DNA of 64,000 bases from assembly GCF_017744445.1 (NCBI RefSeq), contig NZ_JAGIBH010000011.1:205067-269066 (forward strand), written 5' to 3'. Position 1 is the stretch's first letter. Each line of letters begins with the position of its first letter. The position numbers and the translations under genes were made by a program. The DNA comes from Caulobacter sp. (lineage in GTDB: Bacteria > Pseudomonadota > Alphaproteobacteria > Caulobacterales > Caulobacteraceae). Below are positions 1-10,200 of this stretch, in pieces. Below the pieces are notes generated by a model. It ran no database searches. It was given only the letters and a program-made list of their open reading frames with translations, and had not been told where the DNA came from.

Positions 1-1770
1 GAGGCCTTCTCGACCAACGGGCTGAAGGTCGCGTTCAAGAAGGTGTTCCAGCTGATCCTGGGCCAGCGCATCGCCGAGAAGATCCCCTTCCTGGCGCCGG
101 ACGTCACCGGCATCGGCAAGATCGGCTTCAAGGTCGCCGGCCCGGGCTTCCAGACGTCGAAGGACTATCCGATCCAGACGCGCCTGGGCTGGGGTGACGT
201 GGTGCGCACCACCACCGAGATCCAGAAGCCGGGCGAGAGCTACACCCCGCCCTACAGCCTGCTGTCGGGCCTGGCGGCGGGCGACGTGACCATGCAGGTC
301 AGCTACTCGCCGATCCGGGGCTTCGACCCCTCGGCGATCGCGGTGGCCCTGCAGCGCTATCCGTACGGCTGCACCGAGCAACTGGTGTCGACGGCCTATC
401 CGCTGCTGTACGCCCAGACCTTCTCGACCGATCCCAAGCTGAAGCGCACGCCGGCGGCCCTCGCGGGCGCGGTGGGCAAGCTGCTGGACCGCCAGACGAT
501 GGACGGCGCGTTTGGCCTGTGGCGCGTCGGCGACGGCGAGGCCGATCCGTGGCTGGGCGCCTATGTCGTCGACTTCCTGCTGGAGGCTCGCGCCCAAGGC
601 ATCGCCGTGCCCGACAGCGCCATCGACAAGGCCGTCGGGGCCATGCGCCAGGTCAGCCGGCCGGAAGGCTGGGCCTCGGTGGCCTACCGCATGGAGTATC
701 CGGGCTGGTGGGCGAGCAACGAGGACGCCTCCAAGAAGGCGACCGAACGCATGCGCCGCCGCGCGTCTGCCTACGCCCTCTATGTGATGGCCAAGGCCGG
801 CAAGGGCGACCTGGCTCGCCTGCGCTGGTGGCACGACGTGCAGATGAAGGACGAGGCCCAGCCGGTCGCCAAAGCCTATGTCGCCGCCGGCCTCGCCCGC
901 ATGGGCGACAACGCCCGCGCCCGCTCGGCCATGCGCCAGGCGGTCTCCTCGCTGGGCTATCGCGACGAGCAGGACTGGTACCAGTCGACCCTGCGCGATA
1001 CGGCCGTGATCACGGCGCTGGCGGCCGAGTCCAACATGATGGACATCGCCCGCCAGATGCAGGGCCGCCTGGAGAACGTCTCCAAGGACCCCGACGCCCT
1101 GAACACCCAGGAACAGGCGGCGCTGCTGCACGCGGCCAACGCCCTGATCCAGGCCTCGGGCCCGATGTCGATCCAGGCGACCGGGGCCAACGCCCTGCCG
1201 CCGGCCGGCGGCGCGCCGCGCTGGGCGGTGGGCAAGCTGACGGACGCCAAGTTCGTCAACACCGGCAAGGGAACGCTGTGGCGGACGGTGTCCGTGCGCG
1301 GCACCCCGACCTCGGCCCCCGGCGCGACGGCCCAAGGCCTGTCGGTGTCCAAGCGCCTGCTGTCGATGGGCGGCGGTGCGATCGATCCGGCTTCGATCCG
1401 CCAGGGTGACCGGGTGATCGTGCTGGTCTCGGGCAGCAACCAGCAGTCCCGCTCGACAGCCCTGGTGGTCGACGACGCCCTGCCGGCCGGCTTCGAGATC
1501 GAGACCACCCTGGGCGCCGACGACGCCCAGAACGGTCCGTTCAAGTTCCTCGGCCAGCTGACCGCCGCCGATGTCCAGGAAAGCCGCGACGACCGCTTCA
1601 TCGCCGCGCTGGACCTGGAAGGCGGCAAGTCGTTCGCCCTGGCCTATGTGGCGCGGGCGGTGACGCCGGGCTCGTTCTTCCTGCCGGGGACGGTGGCCAA
1701 GGACATGTACCGCCCGGCCGTGGTGGCGCGGTCCGAGGCCGCGCGCGCGACGATCGCGCCGGGGCAGTGA
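1..1770 (+). CDS. alpha-2-macroglobulin family protein, C-terminal part (5' truncated by window edge)
   Basis: The reading frame is open from base 1, so the gene begins upstream of the window; about 589 codons are visible. The thioester motif GCTEQ lies near visible residue 123, within the terpenoid-cyclase-like helical domain, followed by the beta-rich C-terminal receptor-type region. Bacterial alpha-2-macroglobulins are periplasmic protease traps that bind attacking proteases covalently through this thioester. The next gene on the same strand is penicillin-binding protein 1C, the classical partner of this family, which supports a role in envelope defence coupled to peptidoglycan repair. The stop is TGA at 1768-1770. 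Family assignment is firm; the N-terminal domains cannot be judged. Confidence 0.93.
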   Translation, partial: EAFSTNGLKVAFKKVFQLILGQRIAEKIPFLAPDVTGIGKIGFKVAGPGFQTSKDYPIQTRLGWGDVVRTTTEIQKPGESYTPPYSLLSGLAAGDVTMQVSYSPIRGFDPSAIAVALQRYPYGCTEQLVSTAYPLLYAQTFSTDPKLKRTPAALAGAVGKLLDRQTMDGAFGLWRVGDGEADPWLGAYVVDFLLEARAQGIAVPDSAIDKAVGAMRQVSRPEGWASVAYRMEYPGWWASNEDASKKATERMRRRASAYALYVMAKAGKGDLARLRWWHDVQMKDEAQPVAKAYVAAGLARMGDNARARSAMRQAVSSLGYRDEQDWYQSTLRDTAVITALAAESNMMDIARQMQGRLENVSKDPDALNTQEQAALLHAANALIQASGPMSIQATGANALPPAGGAPRWAVGKLTDAKFVNTGKGTLWRTVSVRGTPTSAPGATAQGLSVSKRLLSMGGGAIDPASIRQGDRVIVLVSGSNQQSRSTALVVDDALPAGFEIETTLGADDAQNGPFKFLGQLTAADVQESRDDRFIAALDLEGGKSFALAYVARAVTPGSFFLPGTVAKDMYRPAVVARSEAARATIAPGQ

Positions 1771-1790
1771 TGGAGTTGATACGTCGCGAA

Positions 1791-1932
1791 CCCTTCTTCC
1801 CCCTCCGGGGGAGGAGGGCCGTAAGGCCCGGAGGGGGCCAGTAGGTGAAAGAATCCGATGTTTCCGGTGGGCCCTCGCCAACTCGCCCCCTCCGGATGCT
1901 GCGCATCCTCCTCCCCCGGAGGGGGAAGAAGG
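1791..1932. repeat. REP-like palindromic doublet
   Basis: Two copies of a unit built on CCTCCGGGGGAGG lie in inverted orientation, one from 1791 and one ending at 1932, separated by about 40 bp. The same unit, also as an inverted pair, recurs at 30478-30581. Paired inverted REP units of this kind are typical of REPIN-like elements. The downstream copy runs into the 5' end of the pbpC reading frame. Confidence 0.75.
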
Positions 1933-3974
1933 ATGATCTCGTTCCCCGCCTGACCAAGGCCCTCATCGGCGCCCTGGGCGTTCAGGTCGTGCTATTCACC
2001 GTCAGCGCCGCGTTCCCGCCTGACATGACCCGCGCCCGCCACTCCTCGCCGGTCACCCTCGACCGACGCGGGACCTGGCTGCGCGCCTTGCCGGTCGAGG
2101 ACGGGCGGTGGCGGATCCGGGCGGACCTCCAGCGCACCGACCCCACCTTCCAGAAGCGCCTGATCAAGGTCGAGGACGCGCGGTTCTGGTGGCACCTGGG
2201 CGTGGACCCACTGTCGCTGACGCGGGCGATCGGATCGACGGTGGTCCATGGCCGGGTGACCTCCGGCGCCTCGACCCTGACCATGCAGACCGCGCGCCTG
2301 CTGGAGCCGCGTCCGCGCAATCTGGGCTCGAAGCTGATCGAGATGGTCCGCGCCGTGCAGCTGGAGTCGCGCCTGTCCAAGCGCGAGATCCTGGCCCTGT
2401 ACCTGACGCTCGCCCCCTACGGTGGCAACCTGGAAGGCGCGCGGGCCGCCAGTCTCAGCTATTTCGGCGATGAGCCGTCCAGCCTGACCGACGGCGAGCA
2501 GGCGATGCTGATCGCCCTGCCGCAGTCGCCCGAGGCCCGCCGCCCCGACCGCCGCCCCGAGGCCGCCAAGCGCGCCCGCGCGTCGGTGCTGGAGAAGATG
2601 GTCCGCGCCGGAACCATCAGTCAGGCCGCCGCCTACGAGGCCGAGAACGAACCCCTGCCGCGCCGCACGCCGTTCCCGGCCCTGGCCTGGCACGTGGCCG
2701 GCGAGCTGGCCCGCAACGCACCCGCCAACCAGGCCAGCGTGGTCTCGACCTTGGACGCAGACCTGCAATCGCGGCTGGAGCCGATGGCCGCCGCCGTGGC
2801 GGGCGCGCAGGGACCAGACGCCACCGCCGCCATCCTTGTGGTCGAGATCAAGACCCGCGCCGTCCGCGCCGCCGTCGGCTCGGCGGGCCGCGATCGGGCC
2901 GGCGGCTGGGTGGACATGACCCGCGCCCTGCGCTCGCCGGGCTCGGCCCTGAAGCCCTTCATCTACGCCATGGCCATGGATGACGGCCTGGTCGCCGCCG
3001 ACACCCAGCTGGCCGACAGCGCCACCCGCTTCGCCGACTACCAGCCCGAGAACTTCGACCGCGTCTTCCACGACAAGGTTACGGTGCGCGAAGCCCTGGC
3101 GCACTCGCTGAACGTCCCGGCCGTGGCGACCCTGGAGAAGCTGGGCTCCGAGACCTTCGCCGGCCGCATCGAGGCCGCCGGAGCGCACCTGGCGCGACCG
3201 AAGGCGCAGCTGAAGGAGGCGGGCCTGGCCCTGGCGCTGGGCGGGGAGGGGATCACCTGGCGCGATCTCGTCATGCTGTACGCCGCGCTCGGCGACAACG
3301 GGATCGCCAAGCCCCTGGCCTGGACCGAGGACGAGGCCAAGACCCGCGACCGGTCCAGCGGCCACCGTCTGGTCCGCCCCGAGGCGGCGAGCCAGGTGCT
3401 GGACATCCTGCGTGAAGCCCCAGCGCCCCGAGGCCGAGCGCCTTCGGCCCTGACGCGCGGCGGGCCGTCCATGGCCTTCAAGACCGGCACCTCGTACGGC
3501 TTCCGTGATGCGGTGGCGGCCGGCGTGGTCGGGGGTTATGCGATTCTGGTCTGGACGGGTCGGGCCGATGGCGGCGCGCGCGGGGGACTGACCGGACGTG
3601 ACGCGGCCCTGCCGCTGCTGTTCGACGTCGCCGACGCCATCGGGACCCAGGCCTCGGCCCCCCGCCCGATCGCGCCGAAGTCAGCGCCCCTGGCGTTGCA
3701 AAAGCTGCAAGCCGAGCACGCCGGCCCCCGTCTGATCTTCCCGCCCGACGGCGCGGCGGTGCAGGTCGATGCGTTCGGGTCGAAAGCGCGAGGCCTGGTG
3801 CTCGCCGCCGAAGGCGAGGGCCTGACCTGGTACGTGGAAGGCCAACCGCTGGATCCGGATCCGGTCAGCGGGCGGGCCATCTGGAAGCCCAGCGCGCCGG
3901 GCTTCTACAAGCTGGCGGTGGTGGATGCGCAGGGGCGGCGGGTGACGGCGCGGGTGCGGATCAAGGGGGAGTAG
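1845..3974 (+). CDS. pbpC: penicillin-binding protein 1C
   Basis: Bifunctional class A PBP. An N-terminal membrane segment (about residues 37-55) precedes a GT51 glycosyltransferase domain with the EDARFWWHLGVD motif, then a transpeptidase domain with the active-site motif SALK (in SPGSALKPF) and KTGTS, and the short C-terminal PBP1C domain. It polymerises and crosslinks peptidoglycan on the periplasmic face. It follows the alpha-2-macroglobulin gene, as in many proteobacteria. The start is uncertain: GTG at 1845 has a GGAGGGGG ribosome site supplied by a REP repeat, but the first roughly 30 codons are themselves translated repeat. ATG at 1896, inside the repeat, is the alternative. Length (709 aa) is normal for the family. 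Confidence 0.92.
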   Translation: MKESDVSGGPSPTRPLRMLRILLPRRGKKDDLVPRLTKALIGALGVQVVLFTVSAAFPPDMTRARHSSPVTLDRRGTWLRALPVEDGRWRIRADLQRTDPTFQKRLIKVEDARFWWHLGVDPLSLTRAIGSTVVHGRVTSGASTLTMQTARLLEPRPRNLGSKLIEMVRAVQLESRLSKREILALYLTLAPYGGNLEGARAASLSYFGDEPSSLTDGEQAMLIALPQSPEARRPDRRPEAAKRARASVLEKMVRAGTISQAAAYEAENEPLPRRTPFPALAWHVAGELARNAPANQASVVSTLDADLQSRLEPMAAAVAGAQGPDATAAILVVEIKTRAVRAAVGSAGRDRAGGWVDMTRALRSPGSALKPFIYAMAMDDGLVAADTQLADSATRFADYQPENFDRVFHDKVTVREALAHSLNVPAVATLEKLGSETFAGRIEAAGAHLARPKAQLKEAGLALALGGEGITWRDLVMLYAALGDNGIAKPLAWTEDEAKTRDRSSGHRLVRPEAASQVLDILREAPAPRGRAPSALTRGGPSMAFKTGTSYGFRDAVAAGVVGGYAILVWTGRADGGARGGLTGRDAALPLLFDVADAIGTQASAPRPIAPKSAPLALQKLQAEHAGPRLIFPPDGAAVQVDAFGSKARGLVLAAEGEGLTWYVEGQPLDPDPVSGRAIWKPSAPGFYKLAVVDAQGRRVTARVRIKGE

Positions 3975-4005
3975 TTGGGGCTCAGGCTTTTCCTACCCCT
4001 TCAAT

Positions 4006-4106
4006 CGTCATCCCGGGCGGCCGCAGGCCGACCCGGGACCCAGGGGCCGCCGCACTGCACTGGCCCCTGGGTCCCGGCTCTCCGCTGCGCTGCGGCCGGG
4101 ATGACG
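4006..4106. repeat. 100-bp near-perfect inverted repeat between pbpC and carbonic anhydrase
   Basis: The arms begin CGTCATCCCGG and end CCGGGATGACG, with a second nested pair GGGACCCAGGGGCC / GGCCCCTGGGTCCC around a short loop. The genes on either side converge, so it may act as a bidirectional transcription barrier. It looks like a dispersed intergenic palindrome and contains no ORF. Confidence 0.8.
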
Positions 4107-4135
4107 AGATATTTTGAAGCCTGGAGGTAAGACGC

Positions 4136-4798
4136 TTACCCCTCGTCCCGCTTCCAGAACGGACGATCCTGGACCACCGTCTCGGCGATCGTGCGCTCAT
4201 AGTCCTCGCGGCTGGCGATGCCGATGTTGAGGTCGTTCACCAGGCCGTCGGCCAGCGAATAGACCCAGCCGTGCACGGCTAGTTCCTGGCCGCGCGCCCA
4301 GGCGTCCTGGACGAAGACGTCGGCGGCGACGTTGCGCACCTGGCGGGCGACGTTGAGCTCGGTCAGGCGATCGAGCATGGCGCGCTTTTCGGGGATCTGC
4401 TCCAGCTCGTGCTTGTGCTCGGCATGGACCTCGCGGATCGGGTGCAGCCAGTGATCGACCAGGCCCCGGCGCTGGCCGTCGATGGCCGCCGCCACGCCGC
4501 CGCAACCATAGTGGCCCACGACCATGATGTGCTTGACCTTCAGCACGTCGACCGCGAACTGCAGCACGCTGAGGTAGTTGGCGTCCTGCGGCGGGGCCAG
4601 ATTGGCGACGTTGCGGTGGACGAACAGCTCGCCCGGATCCAGGCCGACGATCTCGTTGGCCGGCACGCGGCTGTCGCTGCAGCCGATCCAGAGATATTCC
4701 GGGCTCTGCTGGTTTTCCAGGCGCTTGAAGAACTCCGGGTCGATCTGAGTCTTGCTCTTCGACCAGGCGGCGTTGTTGGCTTTCAGGTCCTCAAGCAT
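4136..4798 (-). CDS. can: beta-class carbonic anhydrase
   Basis: Cytoplasmic zinc enzyme interconverting CO2 and bicarbonate. The zinc ligands are visible: CSDSR (Cys, with the catalytic Asp/Arg dyad) near residue 40 and HYGCGG (His and Cys) near residue 96-99. Length of 220 aa is typical of the beta class. It ends a minus-strand group with an isomerase-like gene (abutting, 0 bp gap) and a FAH-family hydrolase. Bicarbonate supply for carboxylases is the usual role; nothing in the neighbours suggests a specialised one. Confidence 0.95.
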   Translation of the reverse strand: MLEDLKANNAAWSKSKTQIDPEFFKRLENQQSPEYLWIGCSDSRVPANEIVGLDPGELFVHRNVANLAPPQDANYLSVLQFAVDVLKVKHIMVVGHYGCGGVAAAIDGQRRGLVDHWLHPIREVHAEHKHELEQIPEKRAMLDRLTELNVARQVRNVAADVFVQDAWARGQELAVHGWVYSLADGLVNDLNIGIASREDYERTIAETVVQDRPFWKRDEG

Positions 4799-5431
4799 CT
4801 AGCGCTCCGGATGATGGTCTGGGTGGGCGGCGGCGATGGCCGGGTGCTTGGCCGCGCGGGCGGCGGCGGCCTGGATCGCCGGGAACGGCGAAAGATCGAC
4901 ATTGAAACGGCCGGCGTTGAACACCTGCGGCACGAGCAGGCAGTCGACCAGGCCCGGCGCGTCGCCAAAGGCAAAACCGCCCGAGTGCTGTGCGACCATG
5001 GGCTCGAGGGCCCGGAAGCCGTCGCTGATCCAGCGCGCGGTCCAGGCGTTGCGGTCGGTCTCGCCGATGCCCAGCGCCGTCAGCTGGCGCTGGACCCGCA
5101 GGTTGTTCAGCGGATGGATGTCGCAGGCGATGATCTCGGCCATGGCTCGCACGATGGCCCGCTCGAACGGGGCGGTCGGCAAGAGGCGCGGCTCGGGCAT
5201 CACCTCGTCCAGCCATTCCAGGATGGCCAGGCTTTGGGTCAGCGGGCGGCCGTCGATCTCCAGGGTCGGGACCAGAGCTTGGGCGTTCAGGGCGCGATAG
5301 CCGTCTTCCTGGTGAGCATTGGCAACCAGGTCGACGGGCCGCAGCTCGTACGGCAGCCCCTTCAGGTTCAGGCCGATCCGCACCCGATAGGGCGCGGCCG
5401 CGCGTTTGGCGCTGTGCAGGACGAGCTTCAC
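4799..5431 (-). CDS. maiA: maleylacetoacetate isomerase-like (zeta-class GST) protein
   Basis: A 210-aa glutathione S-transferase fold protein. The N-terminal thioredoxin-like domain contains YRVRIGLNLKG and the cis-Pro region LVPTLEIDG; the C-terminal helical domain contains ACDIHPLNNLRVQ, as in maleylacetoacetate isomerases of tyrosine and homogentisate breakdown. The adjacent FAH-family hydrolase fits an isomerase-hydrolase pair acting on maleyl/fumaryl-pyruvate or -acetoacetate. The odd point is the active-site loop: family members usually have a Ser-Ser-x-x-Tyr-Arg-Val-Arg pattern, whereas here it reads RAAAPYRVRI, lacking the serines that bind glutathione. Catalytic competence is therefore uncertain. 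Confidence 0.72.
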   Translation of the reverse strand: MKLVLHSAKRAAAPYRVRIGLNLKGLPYELRPVDLVANAHQEDGYRALNAQALVPTLEIDGRPLTQSLAILEWLDEVMPEPRLLPTAPFERAIVRAMAEIIACDIHPLNNLRVQRQLTALGIGETDRNAWTARWISDGFRALEPMVAQHSGGFAFGDAPGLVDCLLVPQVFNAGRFNVDLSPFPAIQAAAARAAKHPAIAAAHPDHHPER

Positions 5432-5440
5432 GGCGCGCTC

Positions 5441-6121
5441 CTAGACGAGGGTGAACTCGATGCGCCCGACGCCCTCGACCTCGCCGACGACCTTGTCGCC
5501 GAGGACGATGGCGGCGACGCCCTCGGGCGTGCCGGTGAAGATCAGGTCGCCGGCGGCCAGGGTCCACAGCTCGCTGGCCTTGGCGATGACCTCGCCGATG
5601 TTCCAGATCATGTCGCCGACCTCGCCGCGCTGGCGCTCGGTTCCGTTGACCGACAGGGTGACGGCGGCTTCCGGCGGCGGGGCGTCCATCACCCGGATGG
5701 CGGTGATCGGAGCGCTTTCGTCGAAGGCCTTGCCGGCTTCCCACGGATGGCCCTTGGCCTTGGCGGCGCCTTGCAGGTCGCGGCGGGTCAGATCCACGCC
5801 GACCGCGTAGCCGAACACGGCTTCCAGGGCCTGCTCGACCGAGAGGTTCGCGCCGCCGCTCTTCAGCGCCACGACCAGCTCGATCTCGTGATGCAGGTCG
5901 CTGGTCGCCGGCGGATAGGCGATCTCACCCTTCAGCGGCGCGATCGCGTCGGCGGGCTTGCTGAAGAAGAACGGCGGATCGCGCGTGTCGGCGCCCATTT
6001 CGCGGGCGTGGGCGGCGTAGTTGCGGCCGACGCACAGGATGCGGCGCACGGGGAATACGGCGTCCGATCCCTCCACCGGGACCGTCGGGATGGCGTGCGG
6101 GGGAAAGGCATAGGTCGTCAT
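5441..6121 (-). CDS. fumarylacetoacetate hydrolase (FAH) family protein
   Basis: A 226-aa single FAH domain, closer in size to fumarylpyruvate and acylpyruvate hydrolases than to the two-domain FAH. Metal-binding features include HHEIELVVAL (about residue 70) and the C-terminal LIFTGTPEGV. The start at 6121 is chosen because AGGAGG lies seven bases upstream and the conserved part begins MTTYAFPP; the open frame runs further upstream without a ribosome site. It lies 9 bp upstream of the isomerase-like gene, so the two are probably cotranscribed for aromatic ring-cleavage product breakdown. The exact substrate cannot be fixed from sequence. Confidence 0.9.
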   Translation of the reverse strand: MTTYAFPPHAIPTVPVEGSDAVFPVRRILCVGRNYAAHAREMGADTRDPPFFFSKPADAIAPLKGEIAYPPATSDLHHEIELVVALKSGGANLSVEQALEAVFGYAVGVDLTRRDLQGAAKAKGHPWEAGKAFDESAPITAIRVMDAPPPEAAVTLSVNGTERQRGEVGDMIWNIGEVIAKASELWTLAAGDLIFTGTPEGVAAIVLGDKVVGEVEGVGRIEFTLV

Positions 6122-6311
6122 GGCGCCTCCTGTAGACCCAAAATCCGTACGCCAAAACCCCCGCCGGGATCGAGGCCGCAAAGTGGTCGCCGTTCAGAAA
6201 TCCTGTGGTTGAGGTCTTCGTCTAAATGTTCTTTCACTTGCCCCGGTCCGCGCCGTCGCGTCATGTCACGGTTGGGGATATTGGCGGCTTATTGGGGGCT
6301 TTAGGACGCGC

Positions 6312-7190
6312 ATGCTCATCATCGAAAATCTGACCCACGTCTATGGCAACGGCACCCGCGCCCTGGATGAGGTCAGCCTGACCATTCCGCGCGGCATGTA
6401 TGGCCTTCTGGGGCCGAACGGCGCGGGCAAGTCGACCCTGATGCGCACCATCGCCACCTTGCAGGCCCCGACCTCGGGCCACATCCGCTTCGGCGACATC
6501 GATGTCCTCAAGAACCCCGAGGAGCTGCGCAAGACGCTGGGCTACCTGCCCCAGGACTTCGGCGTCTATCCGCGCGTCTCGGCCTACGACATGCTGGACC
6601 ACATGGCGGTGCTGAAGGGCATCGCGGGCGCCAAGGAGCGCAAGGCCACGGTCGAGCACCTGCTGAACCAGGTGAACCTGTGGAACGTCCGCAAGAAGGC
6701 CATCGCCGGCTTCTCGGGCGGCATGCGCCAGCGTTTCGGCATCGCCCAGGCCCTGATCGGCGATCCGCGCCTGATCATCGTCGACGAGCCGACGGCCGGC
6801 CTCGATCCCGAGGAGCGCAACCGCTTCCTCAACCTCCTGGCCGAGATCGGCGAGAACGTGGTGGTGATTCTCTCGACCCACATCGTCGAGGACGTTTCGG
6901 ACCTGTGCCCGGCCATGGCCATCATCTGCGACGGCCGCATCGTGCGCGAGGGCGCGCCGGCCGAGCTGGTCGGCCAACTGAAGGGCCGGATCTGGAAGAA
7001 GATCATCGACAAGCCCGAGCTTGAGGCCGCCAAGGCCCGCTACAAGGTCATCTCCACTCGTCTGTTGGCGGGCCGCACGGTCATTCACATCCTGTCGGAC
7101 GACAATCCCGGCGAGGGCTTCACCCCGGTCGAAGGGGGGCTGGAGGACGTCTACTTCTCCACCCTCTCGACCACGCGGCGGGCGGCCTGA
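6312..7190 (+). CDS. ABC transporter ATP-binding protein
   Basis: A 292-aa nucleotide-binding subunit. Walker A is GPNGAGKST (about residue 36), the Q-loop is in YLPQDFG, the signature is FSGGMRQR, Walker B is LIIVDEPTAGLDP and the switch His is in LSTHIVED. A C-terminal extension of about 80 residues follows the core ATPase. It directly precedes a permease-M1 peptidase fusion (14 bp gap, GGGGAG ribosome site), which is surely its membrane partner. Exporters of this arrangement are poorly characterised; the substrate is unknown. Confidence 0.93.
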   Translation: MLIIENLTHVYGNGTRALDEVSLTIPRGMYGLLGPNGAGKSTLMRTIATLQAPTSGHIRFGDIDVLKNPEELRKTLGYLPQDFGVYPRVSAYDMLDHMAVLKGIAGAKERKATVEHLLNQVNLWNVRKKAIAGFSGGMRQRFGIAQALIGDPRLIIVDEPTAGLDPEERNRFLNLLAEIGENVVVILSTHIVEDVSDLCPAMAIICDGRIVREGAPAELVGQLKGRIWKKIIDKPELEAAKARYKVISTRLLAGRTVIHILSDDNPGEGFTPVEGGLEDVYFSTLSTTRRAA

Positions 7191-7204
7191 CGGGGAGCGG
7201 CGTC

Positions 7205-10200
7205 ATGTTCGGCAAGATCGCGGGCTTCGAGCTCCGTTACCAATTGAAGTCGCCCGTCTTCTGGGTGGTGGCGACCATCTTCTTCCTGCTGACCTTCGGG
7301 GCGGCGACGATCGACCAGATCCAGATCGGGGGCGGCGGCAACATCCACCGCAACGCGCCGTTCGCGATCGCCCAGACGCACCTGATCCTGTCGATCTTCT
7401 ACATGTTCGTGACCACGGCCTTCGTGGCCAATGTGGTGGTGCGCGACGACGAGACGGGCTTTGGGCCGATCCTGCGGTCCACCCGGGTGAAGAAGTTCGA
7501 CTATCTGTACGGCCGCTTCACGGGCGCGTTCCTGGCGGCGGCGATCTCGTTCCTGGTCGTGCCGCTGGCCATCTGGATCGGCTCGCACATGCCGTGGATC
7601 GATCCCGAGCGCCTGGGCCCCAACGACCTGCACGCCTACCTGTTCGCCTATTTCGCCCTGGCCCTGCCCTCGATCCTGCTGACTTCGGCGCTGTTCTTCG
7701 CCCTGGCCACCGTGACCCGCTCGATGATGTGGACCTATGTCGGCGTCATCGCCTTCATGGTGCTGTGGATCATCGCCAACATCGCGCTGGACCGGCCCGA
7801 ATACGAGAAGATCGCCGCCAATTTCGAGCCTCTGGGCACCGCCGCCTACGGCCTGGTCGCCAAGTACTGGACGGCCAGCGAGCGCAACAGCCTGGTGCCG
7901 CCGCTGTCGGGCGTGCTGCTGTTCAACCGCGTCTTCGTGCTGGTGTTGTCGGCCGTGTTCCTGGTCGCGGCCTACGGCCTGTTCCGCTTCCAGTCGGCGG
8001 ATCTTTCGGGCCAATCCAAGGCTAAACGGGGCAAGGTCAAGAAGAGCAAGAAGGCCAAGGCTGACGACGAGGCCGCGCCGCAAGCGCTGAGCGGCCCGCT
8101 GCCGCAGCCGGTGTTCGACCGCAAGACCGCCTGGGCGCAGCTGGTCATGCGCACCCGTCTGGACATGGGCCAGGTGTTCAAGAGTCCGGCCTATTTCGTG
8201 CTGCTGGCGCTCGGCCTGGCCAATGCCATGGGCGCGTTGTGGTTCGCCACCGAGGCCGGGCGCTACGGCGGCGTGGTCTATCCGGTGACCCGCGTGCTGC
8301 TGCAGCCGCTGCTGGGCTCGTTCGGCCTGATCCCGATGATCATCGCCATCTACTATTCGGGCGAGCTGGTCTGGCGCGAGCGCGAGAAGAAGACCCACGA
8401 GATCATCGACGCCACCCCCGTGCCCGACTGGGCCTTCGTGGCGCCCAAGACCCTGGCCATTTCGCTGGTGCTGGTCTCGACCCTGCTGGTCAGCGTGCTT
8501 GCCGCCATCGTCAGCCAGGTGTTCCACGGCTACTTCAACTTCGAGCTGGACAAGTACCTGCTGTGGTACGTCCTGCCCCAGGCCATCGACTGGATCCTGC
8601 TGGCGGTGTTCGCCGTGTTCCTGCAGGCGATCGCCCCGCACAAGTTCATCGGCTGGGGCCTGATGGTGATCTACATGGTCACCACGATCACGTTCGTGAA
8701 CCTGGGCTTCGAGCACAAGCTCTACAACTACGGTTCGGTCACCGACACGCCGTTCTCGGACATGAACGGTCTGGGCAAGTTCTGGATCGGCGCCTGGTGG
8801 CTGCGCGCCTATTGGAGCGCCTTCGCCCTGATCCTGCTGGTGGGCGCCTATGGCCTGTGGCGGCGCGGGACCGAGACCCGCCTGCTGCCGCGCCTGCGCC
8901 GGCTGCCGCTGCGCCTGACGGGCGGGGCCGGGATCCTGGCGGGCGGCGCCCTGGTCGTGTTCGTGGCGCTGGGCGGCTTCATCTACATGAACACCAATGT
9001 CTGGAACGAGTACCGGACCCGCATCGACGGCGAGAAGTGGCAGGCCGACTACGAAAAGACCCTGCTGCCGTTCGAGAATGTCCCCCAGCCCAAGATCGTC
9101 TCCATGACGCTGGACGTCGACGTGCGGCCGCACACGCCCAGCATCGAGACCAAGGGCTCGTACGTCTTCGAGAACCGCACCGGCGCGGCGCTGAAGGAGA
9201 TCCACGTCCGCTTCGACCGCGACCTCAAGGTCAAGGGCCTGTCGATCGAGGGCGCGCGGCCCAAGAAGACGTTCGAGAAGTTCAACTACCGCATCTTCGC
9301 CTTCGACACGCCGATGGCGCCGGGCGAGCGGCGCAAGATGAGTTTCATCACCCAGCGGGGACAGTTGGGCTTCCCCAACAGCGGCCAGGAGCACCGGGTC
9401 GTCGACAACGGGACCTTCGTCAACAACATGGAGATCGCGCCGATCCTGGGCATGTCGCGCGACGGCCTGCTGCAGGACCGCGCCAAGCGCCGCAAGTACG
9501 GCCTGCCGCCCGAGCGCCGCATGGCCAAGCTGGGCGATGTGGCCTCCCGCCAGTTCAACGGCCTGCGCAAGGACGCCGACTTCGTCACCTCCGACATCAC
9601 CGTCTCGACCGAGGCCGACCAGACGCCGATCGCGCCGGGCTACAAGGTCTCGGACACGGTGAAGGGTGATCGCCGCATCGCCCGCTTCGTCACCGAGGCG
9701 CCGATCATGCCGTTCGTCTCGATCCAGTCGGCTCGCTACAAGGTGGCCGAGGAGACCTACAAGGGCGTCCAGCTGGCGGTCTATTACGACCCGCAGCACA
9801 CCTGGAACATCGACCGCATGAAGCAGTCGATGAAGCGTTCGCTGGACTATATGGGGACCAATTTCAGCCCCTATCAGTTCCGCCAGCTGCGCTTCCAGGA
9901 GTTCCCCGACTACGAGCAGTTCGCCCAGTCGTTCGCCAACACCATTCCGTGGTCGGAGGGGATGTTCTTCATCTCCGACTATCGTGACCCAACCAAGATC
10001 GACATGGTCACCTATGTCGGCGCCCACGAGATCGGCCACCAGTGGTGGGCCCACCAAGTGATCGGCGCCGACCAGCAAGGCGGGGCGATGCTGAGCGAGA
10101 CCTTCGCCCAGTACTCGGCCCTGATGGTGATGAAGCGCACCTATGGCGAGGCGCAGATCCGCCGGTTCCTGAAGTTCGAGCTGGATAGCTATCTGCGCGC

